A stretch of 64,000 bases of DNA from Amyloporia xantha (GCA_036971615.1 JAYKKR010000009.1:1364001-1428000), one strand, 5' to 3'. Positions 1-12,689 are shown, numbered from the stretch's first letter. Notes: a model not told the origin generated them from the sequence alone. Translations and numbers: made by a program.

Positions 1-1210
1 ACGCTACAGCGAGCATCGCATTTGTGAGCCTGGACACTTCGCCCACTCCACAAGATCCGCCAAACGCCTGATGCCTGCACGAAAATTGCTCGAGTGTCAA
101 ATTTTGCTAACAAGAGTAGTAATGGACCCGCCTTATAAGTTATACCTGACGGACAAAGCCAAGGACCGTGCTCTGCCGTCCGCGCGCGAAGAAATGATCG
201 CACTTACTGAGACACTATATAACGTCTCGGCAGCTCGTGCGTTTCATCGTCGCCGCTGCTGACTGTAACCGTCTCACCTGGGTCGTACCACGCTCTCGCT
301 GGCTCTCTTGTGAGAATTGCACCCAAGTCATGGTGGGTTCAATGTACCGAACGAGGTGAGAACTCGACTGAAAGTGCTTAGACGGGGCAGATGACCGGTC
401 GTGGCCGGTAACGAGGTAGCCGGCATCAAAGGGCAGGGTTTAGCGCCAGCGCCAGGCAGCGCGCGCTGGGATTTGGGCGCAGTGATTGGCTGTTGCTATA
501 TGCCGGTTGATCGGGAAATGCTATATAGCCAGGAATCAAAGTACTGGCACGTCCTCCCTCGCCCTCTCCTACTGTTGCTGTCTGTTCTCTCATCCCCTGT
601 GTCATGTCGGCCTCTAGATTCTCCTTACGTGGTCGATTCCTCTCCGTATCGAACGAGCCCTTCGGTCGGGGATTCGGTGCTGTGGATCCAATGTGATCTC
701 ATGATTCGCACCAAATCCGAATTCCAGCACTACGTTCGCCATGTCATTGTCATGCAACGTTCCCGTAGACGGTTGCTGGCTCGTCACGCTCTTGCATATC
801 AGTTGGACTCATGGGCGACAGCTCAAGGACATCAATGACGCGCTTGTCCCCGTCGCTTGTGTGTGTTGCGGCCTCTCTCGTGGCAACCAAGTCAAGATTC
901 GTTGCAGTGACGGAAGCTATTTCCAACATACTCGCTCGTACATTCATCTGAAACACAAGAGTTATCGCGACCATGCTGCGAGGAGTGCAAGTCATTCGGG
1001 GCAAAACAGAGAACACAGGTAAAATAATATTTCAGTCAGTCATATAATCTAAAGGTGCTTACAACATTAATGAAATAATACAGCGGACGGTCTTCCGCTA
1101 CTACAACGAATTGAAACAAGTGTGGGAAGACAACGCGACGACTGGAAAGCAAAGCAGAGATACATGATCACGTGTCATAATACATAAGGTAGGGGTCGGG
1201 AGAGGTGTCG
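1..1210. other. intergenic region with one promoter-like stretch
   Basis: No gene can be supported here. A TATA-like ctatatag at about 521-528 is followed by a pyrimidine-rich tract and an ATG at 604 that opens a 30-codon frame (MSASRFSLRGRF..., stop at 694-696). This arrangement resembles a basidiomycete promoter with a first exon, but no convincing donor and downstream exon were found. The frames at 401-838 and 741-1022 overlap each other and show no family resemblance. Confidence 0.2.
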
Positions 1211-3779
1211 TCACAGCAGAAGCAAGTTTGCCCACTGGTTGCGAAGCCTCTCGCGCCAATGGACGACGACATGCGTACCGTGGCGGGCCTGCAGTGCGCT
1301 ACGATCGCTCCAGATGCTTTCCAGCTGCGTGAGCACTTGTGTTACATTCCCGAAGGTATCATCTAGAAACATGAGGCGCCGCTTCACCAGCTCGCGCACC
1401 CCGCGGTCGTCGGTCATGGACCCCATGAGGAAGAGTGGGAACATGATGGCGCGGTCGTACTCCGACGGCGGGAGGCTGTTGAGCAAGGCGGTCATCTTCG
1501 CAACAGCACTGCTGATCTCTGGCACAGCTGCAAAATTGGGTCCATCAGTCCCGAGACATCATCCGACGAAGGTATGTACATACCAGGCAGCGCATCGCTG
1601 AGAATCGTATGCAAGTACAGCACGGCGGCCTCGCGGAAGATGTCTGCGACAGTGTTGCTCGCCTCGTCCTTCGTGACCGCCGACCCATGCATGCCTAGGC
1701 TCGATGACGACGACGAAGGGGCGGAGGGCATGCCCATGGCCATTGGGAGATGCACGTCTAGTGTCGTTGCGGCCAAGTTCGGGTCCAGCGGCGTTAGGCT
1801 TCCCTTCTCCCAGATGCCGTGGAGTCGACCGCTGTCGGAGCTGCGTCTCGATCTGGTCACCTCTGCGGATGAGATCCCTCACGCTGAGACTGCCGTTGCG
1901 TAGCTCCGTGGCCTTCCAATGCGCCAAGCCTGAGATTTCGGCGATCGCTAGCATGGCTTCTTCGGGGCAGCCGGTAAGTGCGTCCATACGGATGTCGCCT
2001 TGGTGGGTGTTGGCCCAGAAGCCAGCACCACCGCCGAAGAGCCGACGGTATAGCGATAGAAAGCGGGGCGGTTGTCCGTAGCTGACGCTTGACAACACGT
2101 CGATCCACTGGACGTAGAAGAGCTGGTCAGTACAACCTTCGAGTTCTTATTGATGATCTTTTCTCACCATCGTCGCCTTCGCTGCGAATTTGGCTACTGC
2201 GTTCATGTTGAGCAAGGTAAGTTTGGGGTTCTGCTCCTGGTGTATCCCCGTCTGCGTAAGCCAATCGCAGGCTACTTCCAGCTCTGCTCCCCAATCACCC
2301 CAACCACAAAATACTGAGTAGCTGACGAGCTGCACAGCAGCAACTGCGTCGGACTCGGTATACTGGCCCTGGAGGTTTCTGCTGTTTAACAGTTGATACC
2401 TGGCTTGTTCGTAGTACTGTTTCGATAGTGCCTGCTGCTCCCCCATTCTCGGGACTTCAATTCCTTGCGCGATACGCACATTAGCGTAATGTAGACTAGA
2501 TAATGCACAGATCGTGTTTGCGACCGCTCCTCTTGGATCTGCAACGACAATCTAGAGAGAAAGATCAGGATCTGTCAGATCAGAGATATAATGAAACTTC
2601 TCCGACGGCGGCACTCACAGAATAAAGGGCGTTCGTGAGGGAGTTGCCGGCGAAGACGTATTGTACTTTTCGGACGACGTCGAAGTAGTAGATGACATAG
2701 TCCTCAGCAGATACAGATACAGATACCTGAGTTTGCGGCATCCCCATGGTATGTGTACTCGCGTCTGGAGTGGTCGTAGATGGATAAGGTGTGTATAGTA
2801 GGGATTCGTCATTAGGGAGAATGGGTAACGTAGATGACATGCCAGCAGGATTGTACGGAAACATGGGGGGATGGTAGGGGTCGTGTGTCGCTGAGACGGG
2901 GCTCATCGTCGAGCCATAATGTAAGTCTGTGGGGCTTCTGCGGGCGCTCCCCGAGCCTGTGGACCCCGCGTGGTCAGCAAACGCGCCTCGACAGAAATAT
3001 CGAACGAATCACCTGTAATGGCAGGCATGCTGCCCGAGGGTGTGCGATTACGTGAACCGTAGGGCCGAGGGTAGCGTGCATCTCCTACAGGGAATCTTCC
3101 AACGGAAGACGGTCCTGGGCCGGCAACGGCTGGCGTGTGTGGCGTAGACGCTGTGTTCGTGTATGGCTGCCGTGGCTGCCCACGGATGAGACCAGCTCTT
3201 GTGAGCTGTTCTTTGATGCTGGCTTTGTAGGCGGCGACCTTCTCCTTGTCCTAGAATGAATGATGATCAAAACAATAGCGAATAGGGGACAATGTAGCCG
3301 TACCCTCATCCAGTCGGGACGCCTTGCGCCCCACCCGAGACATTCGATGCCAAGGCGGCGGCAAGTTTTGCAAGGGCCGCCTTCATAGTCACGCTCTTCA
3401 TCGCATTTCTATAACAGCAATACGGTGAGACTTGTGGCAAAGCGTGAGACACGAAGCGCAAACCTTTCGTCGGAGGCGACACGTCCTGGAACGGGATACA
3501 GGTCAATGACAGGGTGATGAAACGCATCGACAACACGTACCAGCATCCGCCCTTGCCGGCACCTGAGTGCGAGCGCGTCACTTCTGCGGCGGGACGTGTC
3601 GCGGTGTCCTCTGCGGTTGGCCGCTGGGAAGACTCGGCTTCATCTAGGGGGCGGGCCGTATATAGCGATGGGGAAGCTGAAACGGGGGACGCATTACTGG
3701 AAGCCATGTCCGAGTATGTCTCTGGCGACGCGTAGTGACTGCCACTGCTTGTTGGCGACCCGGTCGAGTTGTCAGCCAT
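1211..3779 (-). CDS. Zn2Cys6 fungal transcription factor (paralogue 1)
   Basis: Predicted nuclear DNA-binding regulator of 678 aa in nine exons: 3779-3541, 3485-3464, 3408-3304, 3250-3013, 2956-2619, 2551-2168, 2107-1830, 1699-1584, 1527-1211. Splicing rebuilds a canonical binuclear cluster near residues 78-105: C-WT-C-RLRRKK-C-(10)-C-KT-C-RRLGIE-C, followed by a GARRPDWM linker. A Ser/Pro-rich linker (about residues 120-300) leads to a regulatory domain that aligns with the second regulator at 7273-9658 (IRREAAVLYLHT-like and GSMTDDRGVR-like segments match it). The finger is split by two introns that enclose a 22-nt exon. The start is the first Met of an acidic Ser-rich N-terminus. The junction 1829/1700 uses a weak gtcgac donor over 130 bp. 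It restores the frame and a paralogue-like spacing, but a real frameshift there is the alternative. Target genes are unknown. Confidence 0.82.
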
Positions 3780-4125
3780 GATGGTGGATGGAAGTGGATG
3801 GAAGTATTAAGTAGATCTATGCGAAGATGGCTGTAATGGACCTCGAGGCCTCGGGGTGAGGAGACAGGACTGAGGCAGTGAGAGGAGGAGGTCGGCGGTT
3901 CTGACTGGAAACAGCAATGGTGACTTGGTACTTCTAGCTATGTCCGGAGTGACAAATCGTAGATACCGTGGAGGGGACAGCCAGAAGCCGCCTCGTCACT
4001 AAGGGTCTCCGTCGGTGGACTGGACAAGCGAATGCTGAGGGGTTAACCATCATAAGACCATATGTTTCAGTCGGATCCAGCTCGTTGACCTGTGCGATTG
4101 GCCGTGATCTTCAGGATGGAGAACT

Positions 4126-4445
4126 CTATTCACACTCCGTGGGAGAACGTTCTGAATTCCGACTGCACCGCCGTAGACGCACAGCGTTCATTCGTGCCTG
4201 CAGCTCGCGGAGATTCGCAACTTTTCTCCCTTTCTCTTTCCTTCGGAGACGTATGTGCACCGCTTTCTTCGATCCGGCACTTCTCCAGCCTTCTCTGCGG
4301 ATGATGTCCTGCAGTTCGACGTCGTCCATCATCACTCTCGTCATTTCCTTGTCAATCCAAGACAGACAACGCAACCGCACACGTCCCAGCCACTCCTTTT
4401 CAAGCTCCGCTGCTATTCCCGCCGCTGATATTTCCGAACTTATAT
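4126..4445 (-). other. possible charged, helix-rich exon, unrecognised
   Basis: This open stretch reads SSEISAAGIAAELEKEW..., then a long Lys/Arg/Glu-rich segment with heptad-like spacing (EMTRVMMDDVELQDIIRREG..., RLRRKEKGRKVANLRELQAR). It is bounded upstream by an in-frame TAA and ends at a stop at 4126. The composition looks like protein rather than random sequence. No start context, partner exon or known domain could be found, so it may be a relic or an exon of an unseen gene. Confidence 0.2.
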
Positions 4446-4944
4446 CCCTTTATATTCCCAGCGCAGCCAAATTCTCCGTCCTTTACGCATCTTGTACCTA
4501 GATCAACATCACTGAGATTGGGAGATCGCGCGTGCGAACCGTTTCTATGCACCTATAGCACATTCCAGCTCGGGAAGGAGCGGTGGACAGTCACGAGTGG
4601 TAAAGTGCGGTAAGTCCGTGCACGACCATTACGTGCCATATTCGCCAAAACATACCGGCGACCTGCTCCACGACCCTCTTCGGAATACCTATGCGAGCAG
4701 CTGCCATGTCTGTTCTATTCTCGTCCTAGTAGTCGGCGGCGAAGACTTTCCCGACGAGTGCGGTGCGTTCATAATACGTTGAGCCACTATCGCAATCACT
4801 AGGCGCCCGCACTCTGCGTCAAAGAGGCCTTGAGGACAATAGGCAAGCGTGCACGCAGCGCTTGATGTCGGTCTGGAAAGCTCACCGTACGCTCGCAGGC
4901 CGACCTCGTGCTCGTCCTATGGGTGCACAGCATAGGCAGTGCTT

Positions 4945-4974
4945 GCGTGTGTGTGTGTGCGTGCGTGCGCGTGC
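4945..4974. repeat. GT/GC-rich simple repeat
   Basis: A run of alternating purine-pyrimidine dinucleotides (gtgtgtgtgt followed by gcgtgcgtgcgcgtgc) about 30 bp long. It is a simple microsatellite of a type able to adopt Z-DNA; nothing links it to a gene. Confidence 0.7.
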
Positions 4975-7272
4975 GGGCAGGCCGATATTCATCGCTCCAG
5001 AGTGAAGCAGTGCTCACGAGACGATATGACGTACGGATACAGGTCTGGAGGGCATACTGGCACTGTGATAGCGAGAAGGACGGGGAGGAGGGCCGGTCTG
5101 GCACCAGCCTGCTCATATATGCTGTTCCTGCAGCAAGGCCCGCCCACTTCTCGAGCGTCGTTTGCGGAAGTCCATCTGCGATGGAAACGAGCAGGGCACG
5201 CGAGCGCAACACACACGGTTATGAGCGGCGGCGCCGGATCGTCTGGAAGCTGACCAGTTCGGGTAGCACGTCCTCTTTGCGAAGTCCTCCTGAGACCATG
5301 ATGATGTACCCGGGCGCAGGCTGGGAAACGACTTCGGTCCAAGTAGTACATAGCATTCCGTAGGCCGGGGCTAGATACCCAGTATGGTCGCGTAATGGGG
5401 AGATCTCGGCTCGTGCGTAAGGGTCTCTGAATTGCAAGTTGTTGTCAGAAGACTGGAGGCCTGTCCGATCATCCGAATCCCTCTTTGGGGTATCATACGG
5501 CATTCGTCGGTCTCACCACGGCCCCAGATCACAGGCGGGGGCGGGGGACGCGCAGCCCGCATCTCTGAAGTTCTGTGAACATTGTTTTCCCCATCACAGC
5601 ATATACTTGGGGATATTCGGCTATAGACCGTTGGGGGCATAATTCCGTGAACATCGCAACATTTGAAAGCTACGAAATACGTATGGTGCTTGGCAGCGTC
5701 GACTGTATGAGTATGATCAAGGGTGCAGTTGATGGACCACACAACAGTTGATTGTAATGCCGGCATGTCGACTGATGATGATCAGGTGAACAGGGTCCAA
5801 TTGCGTAAACCATGGCAGCAGCGTGTCCTAATGCAGCAAGTGTCTAGAAACGCAGCGCCTAAAGAAGAGGACTAGTACCACGAACGTGCAGGTGTAAATG
5901 CCGAAAGTTCGAAAGGTATAAACTTGGTTAAATGAGGGTATAAGGCTCTGCTGGAAATCACTTTGAGAACTCTTCCGTGCCTCGAGGCTAGCAATTTGGC
6001 CTGCTGAGAGAGAGCCGGGCCTCAAGGCAGGGGCAGTGGGGACGAGTAAGTCGATAACAGCGACCCGCAGGCCGTCGATGTCGGGAGCCGGGCGCCTGAC
6101 ACAGCCCCGCGATCACATATCCCGAGACTGATCGCAAAATGGGATCGATTGCAATCGTATCGCAGGCACAGCCGCCATCACGAAATGACAGCCGCTGCCT
6201 CAATTGCAGGCATAAACGCCGAGCTAGCCGGCGTCTCCCGTCGCAATACGGTAAGTACGCTGGATCGCTATCTCGCCACTTCCCCGTGCCTGCGGGCAGC
6301 CAACATGGTGGGAGACCTGCGCATGATCTGGGTTAGCGCCAGAGCATGCACGCCTCACTCACCTTTGTTATGAATGCCATTGGAGTGGCGGTGTGTGCTC
6401 CTAGCCTCGTGAGTCTTCATTACAACTTTCCGGTATTTGATCGCATATTTGATCAGGGTCGCGGACCTATTTCAGTCCGGCGAGTACAGCACGAACCTGC
6501 GGTAGCGGAGGCTTTAGGAATTTCATCCAAGGTGCACTTAGCGCGGGCTTCTTCGAAGGCGGCCAGCTCCTGTGCGTTCCGGTCAGGTCGGAATCATGAG
6601 ACGATGTGAAACAAATGTGAAATGACCTAATAAAACGCACACACGGTATTCCCCAGGAGCTATCGTGGGAGGGGAAAGATAAGATGCCAGAATCGGCCAT
6701 TAGATAATATGATACGATTCCAGGCCGGAACACACATACTCGACGTAAGACGCAAGGAAGACTCGTGCGGATCGGCATGCGTAGGAAATTATTTTTCGGG
6801 CTTCTTCAGTGCACATGTCAGTGGTCCAAGGTTGCATGAACCATGTGGCCATTTATATCTATATGAAAGAACGTCTAGTTTCGGAAGACGTTTCCAATCG
6901 CGACGACCTGCGCAACAGACTGCAGGACGGGTATGTCGCTCGCAGCGTCCAGAGGCACATCATTAATACAGCCGTAACGCTACAGACAGCAGGAAAATAG
7001 CCAAAGACGTACGGGATTTTTGTGTCATCGCAAATAGGTAGAAGACGGCTTGAGATAGGTGCAGAGAAAGCAGAACGATGAAGGGAACGAGCATGTGACC
7101 TAATCCAAAGATAGAGAGACACATCGATATGACGTGCAGAAGAGCGCAGAACAACGCGAACGGTCCCTGTATAACCTGCAAAAGAGAGAGAGGGGGGGAA
7201 AGAGCGCATAGCAGAAAGGGCGTAGCAAAGCGTAAGAAAGCAAACAGATTCGGGTCATCATCATCATCTTCA

Positions 7273-9658
7273 TCATACGAGCAGCAGCAGGTCTTTCTGC
7301 GACTCGCGCATCACCTCCCGCCAGTTGACAGGGCGCCCCTGGTTACCTTCCCGCCGCGCCCACACCTGCTCCATGAGCTGTCTTACCTCGGACACGTTCC
7401 CCACGTTGTCGCTCTGCTGCGACTCGAGCAGGTGGAGGAGGAACGAGCGGTGCCGCGCGTCGTCCGTCAGACAGCCGCAGATGCAGATGCTGAACACGAC
7501 GCTGCGCACGACGCTCCGCGACACGATCGCGTTCTGCGTCGGCACGCGCCGCAGGCACTCGATCGTCTGCGCGACGCCCGTGACGATCTCCGGGCACGAC
7601 GGGTAGTCGCCCGAGAGCACGGTGTGCAGGTACACGCGCGCGGACGCGCGGAAGATGTCGTTCGTGAGCCGCCGCCGCTCCGCGACCTCGGGGTCGGACG
7701 TCGTCGGGTCCCAGTGGTGCCCGTACGCGCCGGCGGACGGCTGCAGGTACTTGGTCTCGATCTCCAGCCCGCGCTCGACGAGCTGCGGCACGCTGAGGCA
7801 CCCGCGGTGCTTCTGGCTCTCCTTCCAGTGCGCGAGGTTCGAGATCTCCGCGATCGCGAGCACGATGTGGTTCTCGCACCCCATCACGGGCAGCATGGAG
7901 ATCTCGGGCGACGTCGACACGGGGTCGTCGATGTACGCACCCGTGCGCCCGAAGAGGAGGCGGTACGTCTCGAGGAAGCGCGGGATCTGCAGCGTCGTGA
8001 CGGACGCGAGCACGTCGAACCACATCGTCGTCTTGATGATGAAGCGGGTGCTCTCCGTGCAGTTTTTGAGCACGTCTTCTGGCCCGTAGTATCTGGGGTT
8101 GGTGAGCATGGTGCTCACGTATTGACTCGCAATATCCAGGTACGCGCCCCATGGACCGCGGCCGCCAGAGAAAAGGAATGTTGAGACAATGTGCAGACCC
8201 GCCATGGCATCCCCCTCGTTGTAATTCCGCTTGACCGCCAATGCATTCTCGATCCGACGGTATATTGTTGCGACGTCGGTACTGTGGGCCCGCGATGGAT
8301 ATCGGATGCTGTGCATATGCAAGGCGGAGAGTACACAGGCGGCATCGCGAGCTGACGGACTTGTCTGTATCAACCTATACATAAAATTGTTGATGGATGC
8401 GTCGGCGAGCAGATATTGGATGGGCAGCACGCTGTGGAAGTAATGGTGGACGAGCTCAGTCTGTTCGTTTGGTATCATCGCATCATAGTTGTTCAAACTC
8501 GGAGCGATCGACGGGCCAGCAGGGCTAGGCAGCTCTTGCTCGTCGTCGGCATAAGCAACGCTGATATTATATGTTGGTGAAAACGAACTTGATGCTCCGG
8601 CACCAGGACCAAGATATGTTGCAGACGATGATGGATATGAAGATGAGGGTGACGGGCCACTCGGCACTAGCCCTGCCAACAAACGAGGGCATTAATTGCT
8701 ACATTCATAATACACTAATAACGGTACGGAGTCTTACAGGAGGACGAGGAAGAAATGGGCACTAGACTATTAGAAGACGGTAACATAGTAGGGGGTTGCT
8801 GGGAATGGTACAGCATGTCGTTCACGTTGGGGAGCATAGTGCTCCTCGCCAAGGAAGAGTCCGGGTGACTCAGATCTGGGATGGAGGGTTGCCAGCCTGG
8901 AGAAGGTTACTACCAAGAGACACGTCAGATACGAGAGAGTACACACTGGTCGCACTGTAAGACGGCTCGTGTTGCATGGGGGGATAGTGAGAGCCGTCGC
9001 GCACAAAGGAAGTGGCCAGACCGTGTGGTCGATGGCCGTCACTAGAGCTTGCGGAGAGAGTGGGGGTAGGAGGGCTGGAGGGGGACGAGCGCAGGTTCTC
9101 GACGAGGATCAACATCTGCGGATCCTCACCCGACGACCGAGGACCCGAGCCAGAATGGCCCTTGATCATCCCCTGAGATGCCAGGAAGGACTTTATTTTC
9201 TCGCGCAATTCGGTGACGCTATTGTTCTCCTGGCGTTGCGTCAGCTTCGAATCCCCTGTCTATCGCCGCGCAAGGGCGATAACACTCACTCTCATCCAAT
9301 CTGGCCGCTTTGCACCGAACCCAAGGCATTGTAGACGAAGACGCACGCAGGTCTGGCAAGCTCCCTCTGCGTTGGGGTTCTCGTCGCATTTCTGAGTGCG
9401 ATAAAGGCCACGCCACAGGCATGAAAAAAAGACGAAAAAAAGCGAAACAAGAACGAAAAATCAGTCGCTGTTGGACATGGTGCGCGTCGGTGGACGCGTC
9501 GGGAGATCACAGACCTTTCTGCGGATCCGACAAGTGTAGCAGCCCGACTTAGCGCGGACGGCGCCTTTCGGCTTGGGCGCTCCGGTTTTCTTCTGGGATC
9601 TGTTGTTGGCGGAGACGGAGGAGACAGTCTTTCTAGGACTGGAAGGTACGTCGGGCAT
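7273..9658 (-). CDS. Zn2Cys6 fungal transcription factor (paralogue 2)
   Basis: Predicted nuclear regulator of 695 aa in five exons: 9658-9515, 9391-9290, 9229-8947, 8896-8738, 8672-7273. The start MPDVPSSPRK was chosen because the reading upstream of it runs into promoter-like sequence. The cluster lies at about residues 40-70: C-YT-C-RIRRKK-C-DENPNAEGA-C-QT-C-VRLRLQ-C, then GAKRPDWM. Exon 3 carries a short helix (TELREKIKSFLASQG) and Ser/Pro-rich linker. Exon 5 holds the whole fungal regulatory domain, including HWKESQKHRGCLS and the RASARVYLHTVLSG segment. The first intron interrupts the finger at the same place (after RRK, before KCD) as in the regulator at 1211-3779, so the pair arose by duplication after that intron was gained. 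All junctions are GT-AG, 50-123 bp, and in phase. Confidence 0.88.
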
Positions 9659-10969
9659 GGCGAGGGTGTGGGATGAGAGTATGTTGAGCGGAGACAGGGG
9701 AAGCAGCCGACGGAGGGAGGGGGAGTCGGGGAGGGAGGACTGGTATATGTAGTCCAGGGCGCTGGGGAGTCGTGCGAAGGACCACGGAGGTGTCGACCAC
9801 CTTCCCTTTTCCAATCGACTGAACCTTATTGCCAGGTCCCCGACCACTCTGCCCGCAAACTCTAAGCGCCTATGGGGTCCTGATTGGTCACTGCCTCGGT
9901 TGTCGAGTGGCACCCCCGGCATCTCCCCGCCAGCCAATCACCGCCCGTGTTTGTTTTCGGGTCTTTCTGATCGCAGACTCTCCTTTGTGCTTCGCCTGCG
10001 TCGCCAGCAGCAGCAGCAGCAGAGGCCAGTCCTCCTCGTCATCAGCAGCCATCACCCGCTCTCCGTCCCCGCTGCCAGCCCGTGTCGGGCCTCAAGGCGA
10101 GCACAGACGCCCGCAGACGATACCCTGAACTCTACGCTCGTCTTCGGGCCACGGTAGGCAGGACGGGCCCAGGGAGACGGGCGGACGCTTCCTCGTGGCT
10201 TGTCAGACGCGGGCTACGGGCGGTCATGAGGATGTCCCGATAAGTGCATAGCCGCTGAGATCGGAGCGTATCACGCGATTCCCAAGGCACCCGGTACGGT
10301 CGCGACCGCCCGCGCCTAGACCGTGTCGGGCTTCATTTGTCCCCCCAGGCCTCTCTCCTTCTCACAAAAAGTCAGCGCTACCCCTCCTTTGTCCGCACAC
10401 GCACGACACGCCTGTCCATAATCACCCACACATGACTGGCAGACACTGCGCCGGACACCATACGGTTATCCTCCAATATCCATTGTCTCTCCTCATTTCC
10501 GTATTCACTCTAGTTTCGGATGGAACAAGTGTGTCATGCCCGCGGAAGAGAAGCCGGCGCTTAGGTAATAGCACGTCCTCTTCGCACACTGCGATACAAC
10601 AACAACAACAACCAGCATCAGCCCAGTGACAGTTTCCGACTACTCCAGGCCGCACAATTCGCCCAACGACACGACAGTGGAGTGATGTGGTTACGCGTCA
10701 ACGACCTGACCCAAACTACATCGGTGAAACCCTGATCCCGTACACGCTCCAGTTCAATGACCGCCCTCGTGCTATCCCATTAGAGGTCATAGTGCCCCCT
10801 CCTACTGTACATACGCATCTTCACGGAATCAAAATAAAGTCATCATCATATCTACAACTAAGTAGTACTATCCTTGAGCGTCCCCGATCCAGAACCCGGC
10901 CAAACAACTGCAGATACGATACGAAGCCGCTCCCCGGGGCGAGATACACCCCCAAGTAGCTCCGAGCCG
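9659..10969. other. intergenic, upstream of one gene and downstream of another
   Basis: This holds the probable promoter of the regulator starting at 9658 and, near 10843, an aataaa that lies on the opposite strand to the PH gene and so cannot be its signal. A (CAG)6 run lies at 10005-10022. A conceivable small spliced frame (ATG 10536, donor 10565, acceptor 10615, stop 10683-10685) would give 31 codons beginning MPAEEKPAL. Its length and lack of similarity do not support calling it a gene. Confidence 0.35.
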
Positions 10970-12689
10970 TCAAGATTGCCGTTCAGATACCGCTTCCTGC
11001 CCCTGCGCCTGGGGGGCCATGTTCGCGAACGCTGCTCCCCCACTCAGGCTCAGCCTCCTCGCGAAAGAATCCCTCCGCTTCCCCGTGCTCATCGCCGCGG
11101 TCCCACTCACTCCGGTCCCAGGGCCCATGTTCCCACCTTGGCCTCCGTGTACCTCCCCGGTCGGATGAGCAGCAGACGCCCCCGGCTTCGACGGGGCGTC
11201 TCCGGGCACGACGCCTGCCCCCGATCGGCGAGCGATAAGCGCACGCACAGCACTCAGCCACTTGATCTCTTCCTCCTCACTAGGCGCACAGAGCAGCAGC
11301 GTGCGCTTCGTCGTAATCACCTTGAACGTATGTCGACCGTGCGCACCGTCCGCGTCGTCCCAGGCAGACGCCTGCGGCGGCGATACACTCATGGGCGCCG
11401 CCACATTGGGGGTGTGTCGATGCGGGGGCAGGTCGTACTCGAGTGCGTCCAGGATCAGGGCCAGTGGTAATTCACGGTGAGGCTTGGTATCCTGTGTAGG
11501 GCGATGCACGGCGAGAAGAAGCGCCACGGGCATTATTATTAGGGCGTCTAGATGGGCTGTTCAGGGGAATGGAACGCACCATGTGGCTCCGAGAATAGAC
11601 GAGCTTCTCGCTGCTGAGTATGAACCATCGTTTGTGCCAGTTGTGCCTACGAGAACCACACTTCATCAGATATCCGGAGAGGACGACTGTGGGGTCCTTC
11701 ACAGCCCCGGCGTGCTTCGACGGTGATGCGTCGTGCCCTACAGGTGGGTGGACCGTGGGTGCAGCCGGGGACGCGTCGTCTGAATCGGACGAGGTAAGCT
11801 GGTGGCCATGAGGCGAGTGCGATAGCGATGACGACACATGCGAAGACGCGTGCGTGGGCTTCGAACTCGCGTTTGACTTTGGGATGGGAACCGGGGACGA
11901 GACCGAGGTCTGAGTAGACGTGGTCAGGAGCGCCGTCCTTGCGTCGCTGATGGCCTTGACCCAATCCTGCACCTCCCGTGGCGTCTCCGCTTGAAGATAG
12001 AACGTCCGCGTGGGCGAAACCAGGCCGAATGTATTGGCGTGCTTTTTGAGTATAACGGGGGTGCACGCGTGGATCTCGGACAGGTCGAGAAGGCGGAGGA
12101 GTTTGTATTCGGCGGATGTCTTGTAGAACGCGAGGTGGGCTGGACGGAGGACGAACCACCGCTTCTTCCATGTCTGCGCACACACAGATCGGAACCGATC
12201 CAGCGTTAGTGCGAGAAGCAAGCATGACCGCCACACATGCAAGTACCTTTCGCCGCTCGCCCTTCTTCCAGAGGTACCCCGTCATCAGCACCGTCTCGTC
12301 GAGCGAGCCTCGCCCCTTCGCGGTGACGTCTGCTGCTCGCCATCCGCCTTCTTCGTCTTCCTCGTCCTCTGATTCCTCGCCGCTTCCTGACCGGCGCTCT
12401 GCAATAGAGGAGAGAGGCGGTTGCTGCGACTGGCTCGTTGCGAGCATAGGGTTACTAATAGAGGAATTGGGCACGTTGGCTGAGGCATCTGGAGAGAAGA
12501 CCGAATCCGAATCTGACTCTGTTCCAGATACAGGTCCTGGGGTAATATGTTTCTTGCGGGCACCGTGCGGGGTCAGATAACAGGGAATGATAAAAGCAGC
12601 GAACCGCATACCTTGGGCGGGGGTTTAGAATGCATGGAGAGTTTACGCGTTACCTCCTGCTGGGTGGGCGGAGGCGCTGAGCGCGACAT
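10970..12689 (-). CDS. tandem PH-domain protein
   Basis: Predicted 499-aa cytoplasmic or membrane-recruited adaptor in four exons: 12689-12612, 12552-12247, 12173-11580, 11491-10970, all GT-AG and in phase. PH1 starts near residue 113 (MTGYLWKKGERRK-TWKKRWFVLR) and ends at an amphipathic helix (EVQDWVKAISDAR). PH2 starts near 280 (LSGYLMKCGSRRHNWHKRWF) and ends with EEEEIKWLSAVRALIA. A Ser/Pro/His-rich linker separates them and a Ser/Gly-rich tail follows. Both domains carry the K-x(n)-(K/R)RWF core that often forms the phosphoinositide pocket, so phospholipid-dependent membrane recruitment is likely; the lipid is not predictable. The N-terminal part includes an acidic Glu/Asp cluster. The start is the first Met (MSRSAPPPT), directly before a short exon. 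No catalytic domain is present. Confidence 0.85.

Larger units (their letters stand above)
3780..7272. other. 3.5-kb gene-poor interval between the two regulators
   Basis: The first part should hold the upstream control region of the Zn2Cys6 gene ending at 3779. Beyond that only short overlapping frames occur, with stops in every frame and no family motifs. A possible lone exon at 4126-4445 (-) and a GT-rich tract near 4945 are listed separately. At 6184 an ATG opens 22 codons ending at a GTAAGT, but no continuation was found. Confidence 0.5.

Noticed and set aside
7129..8184. Long + strand frame (351 codons) and - strand frame 7343-8152
   Set aside because: Both are shadows of the GC-rich exon of the second Zn2Cys6 regulator; their Arg/Ala/His composition is typical of out-of-frame reading.
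10536..10685. Two-exon 31-codon reading with a 51-bp intron
   Set aside because: Signals are plausible, but such short readings arise by chance and no similarity or conserved pattern supports it.
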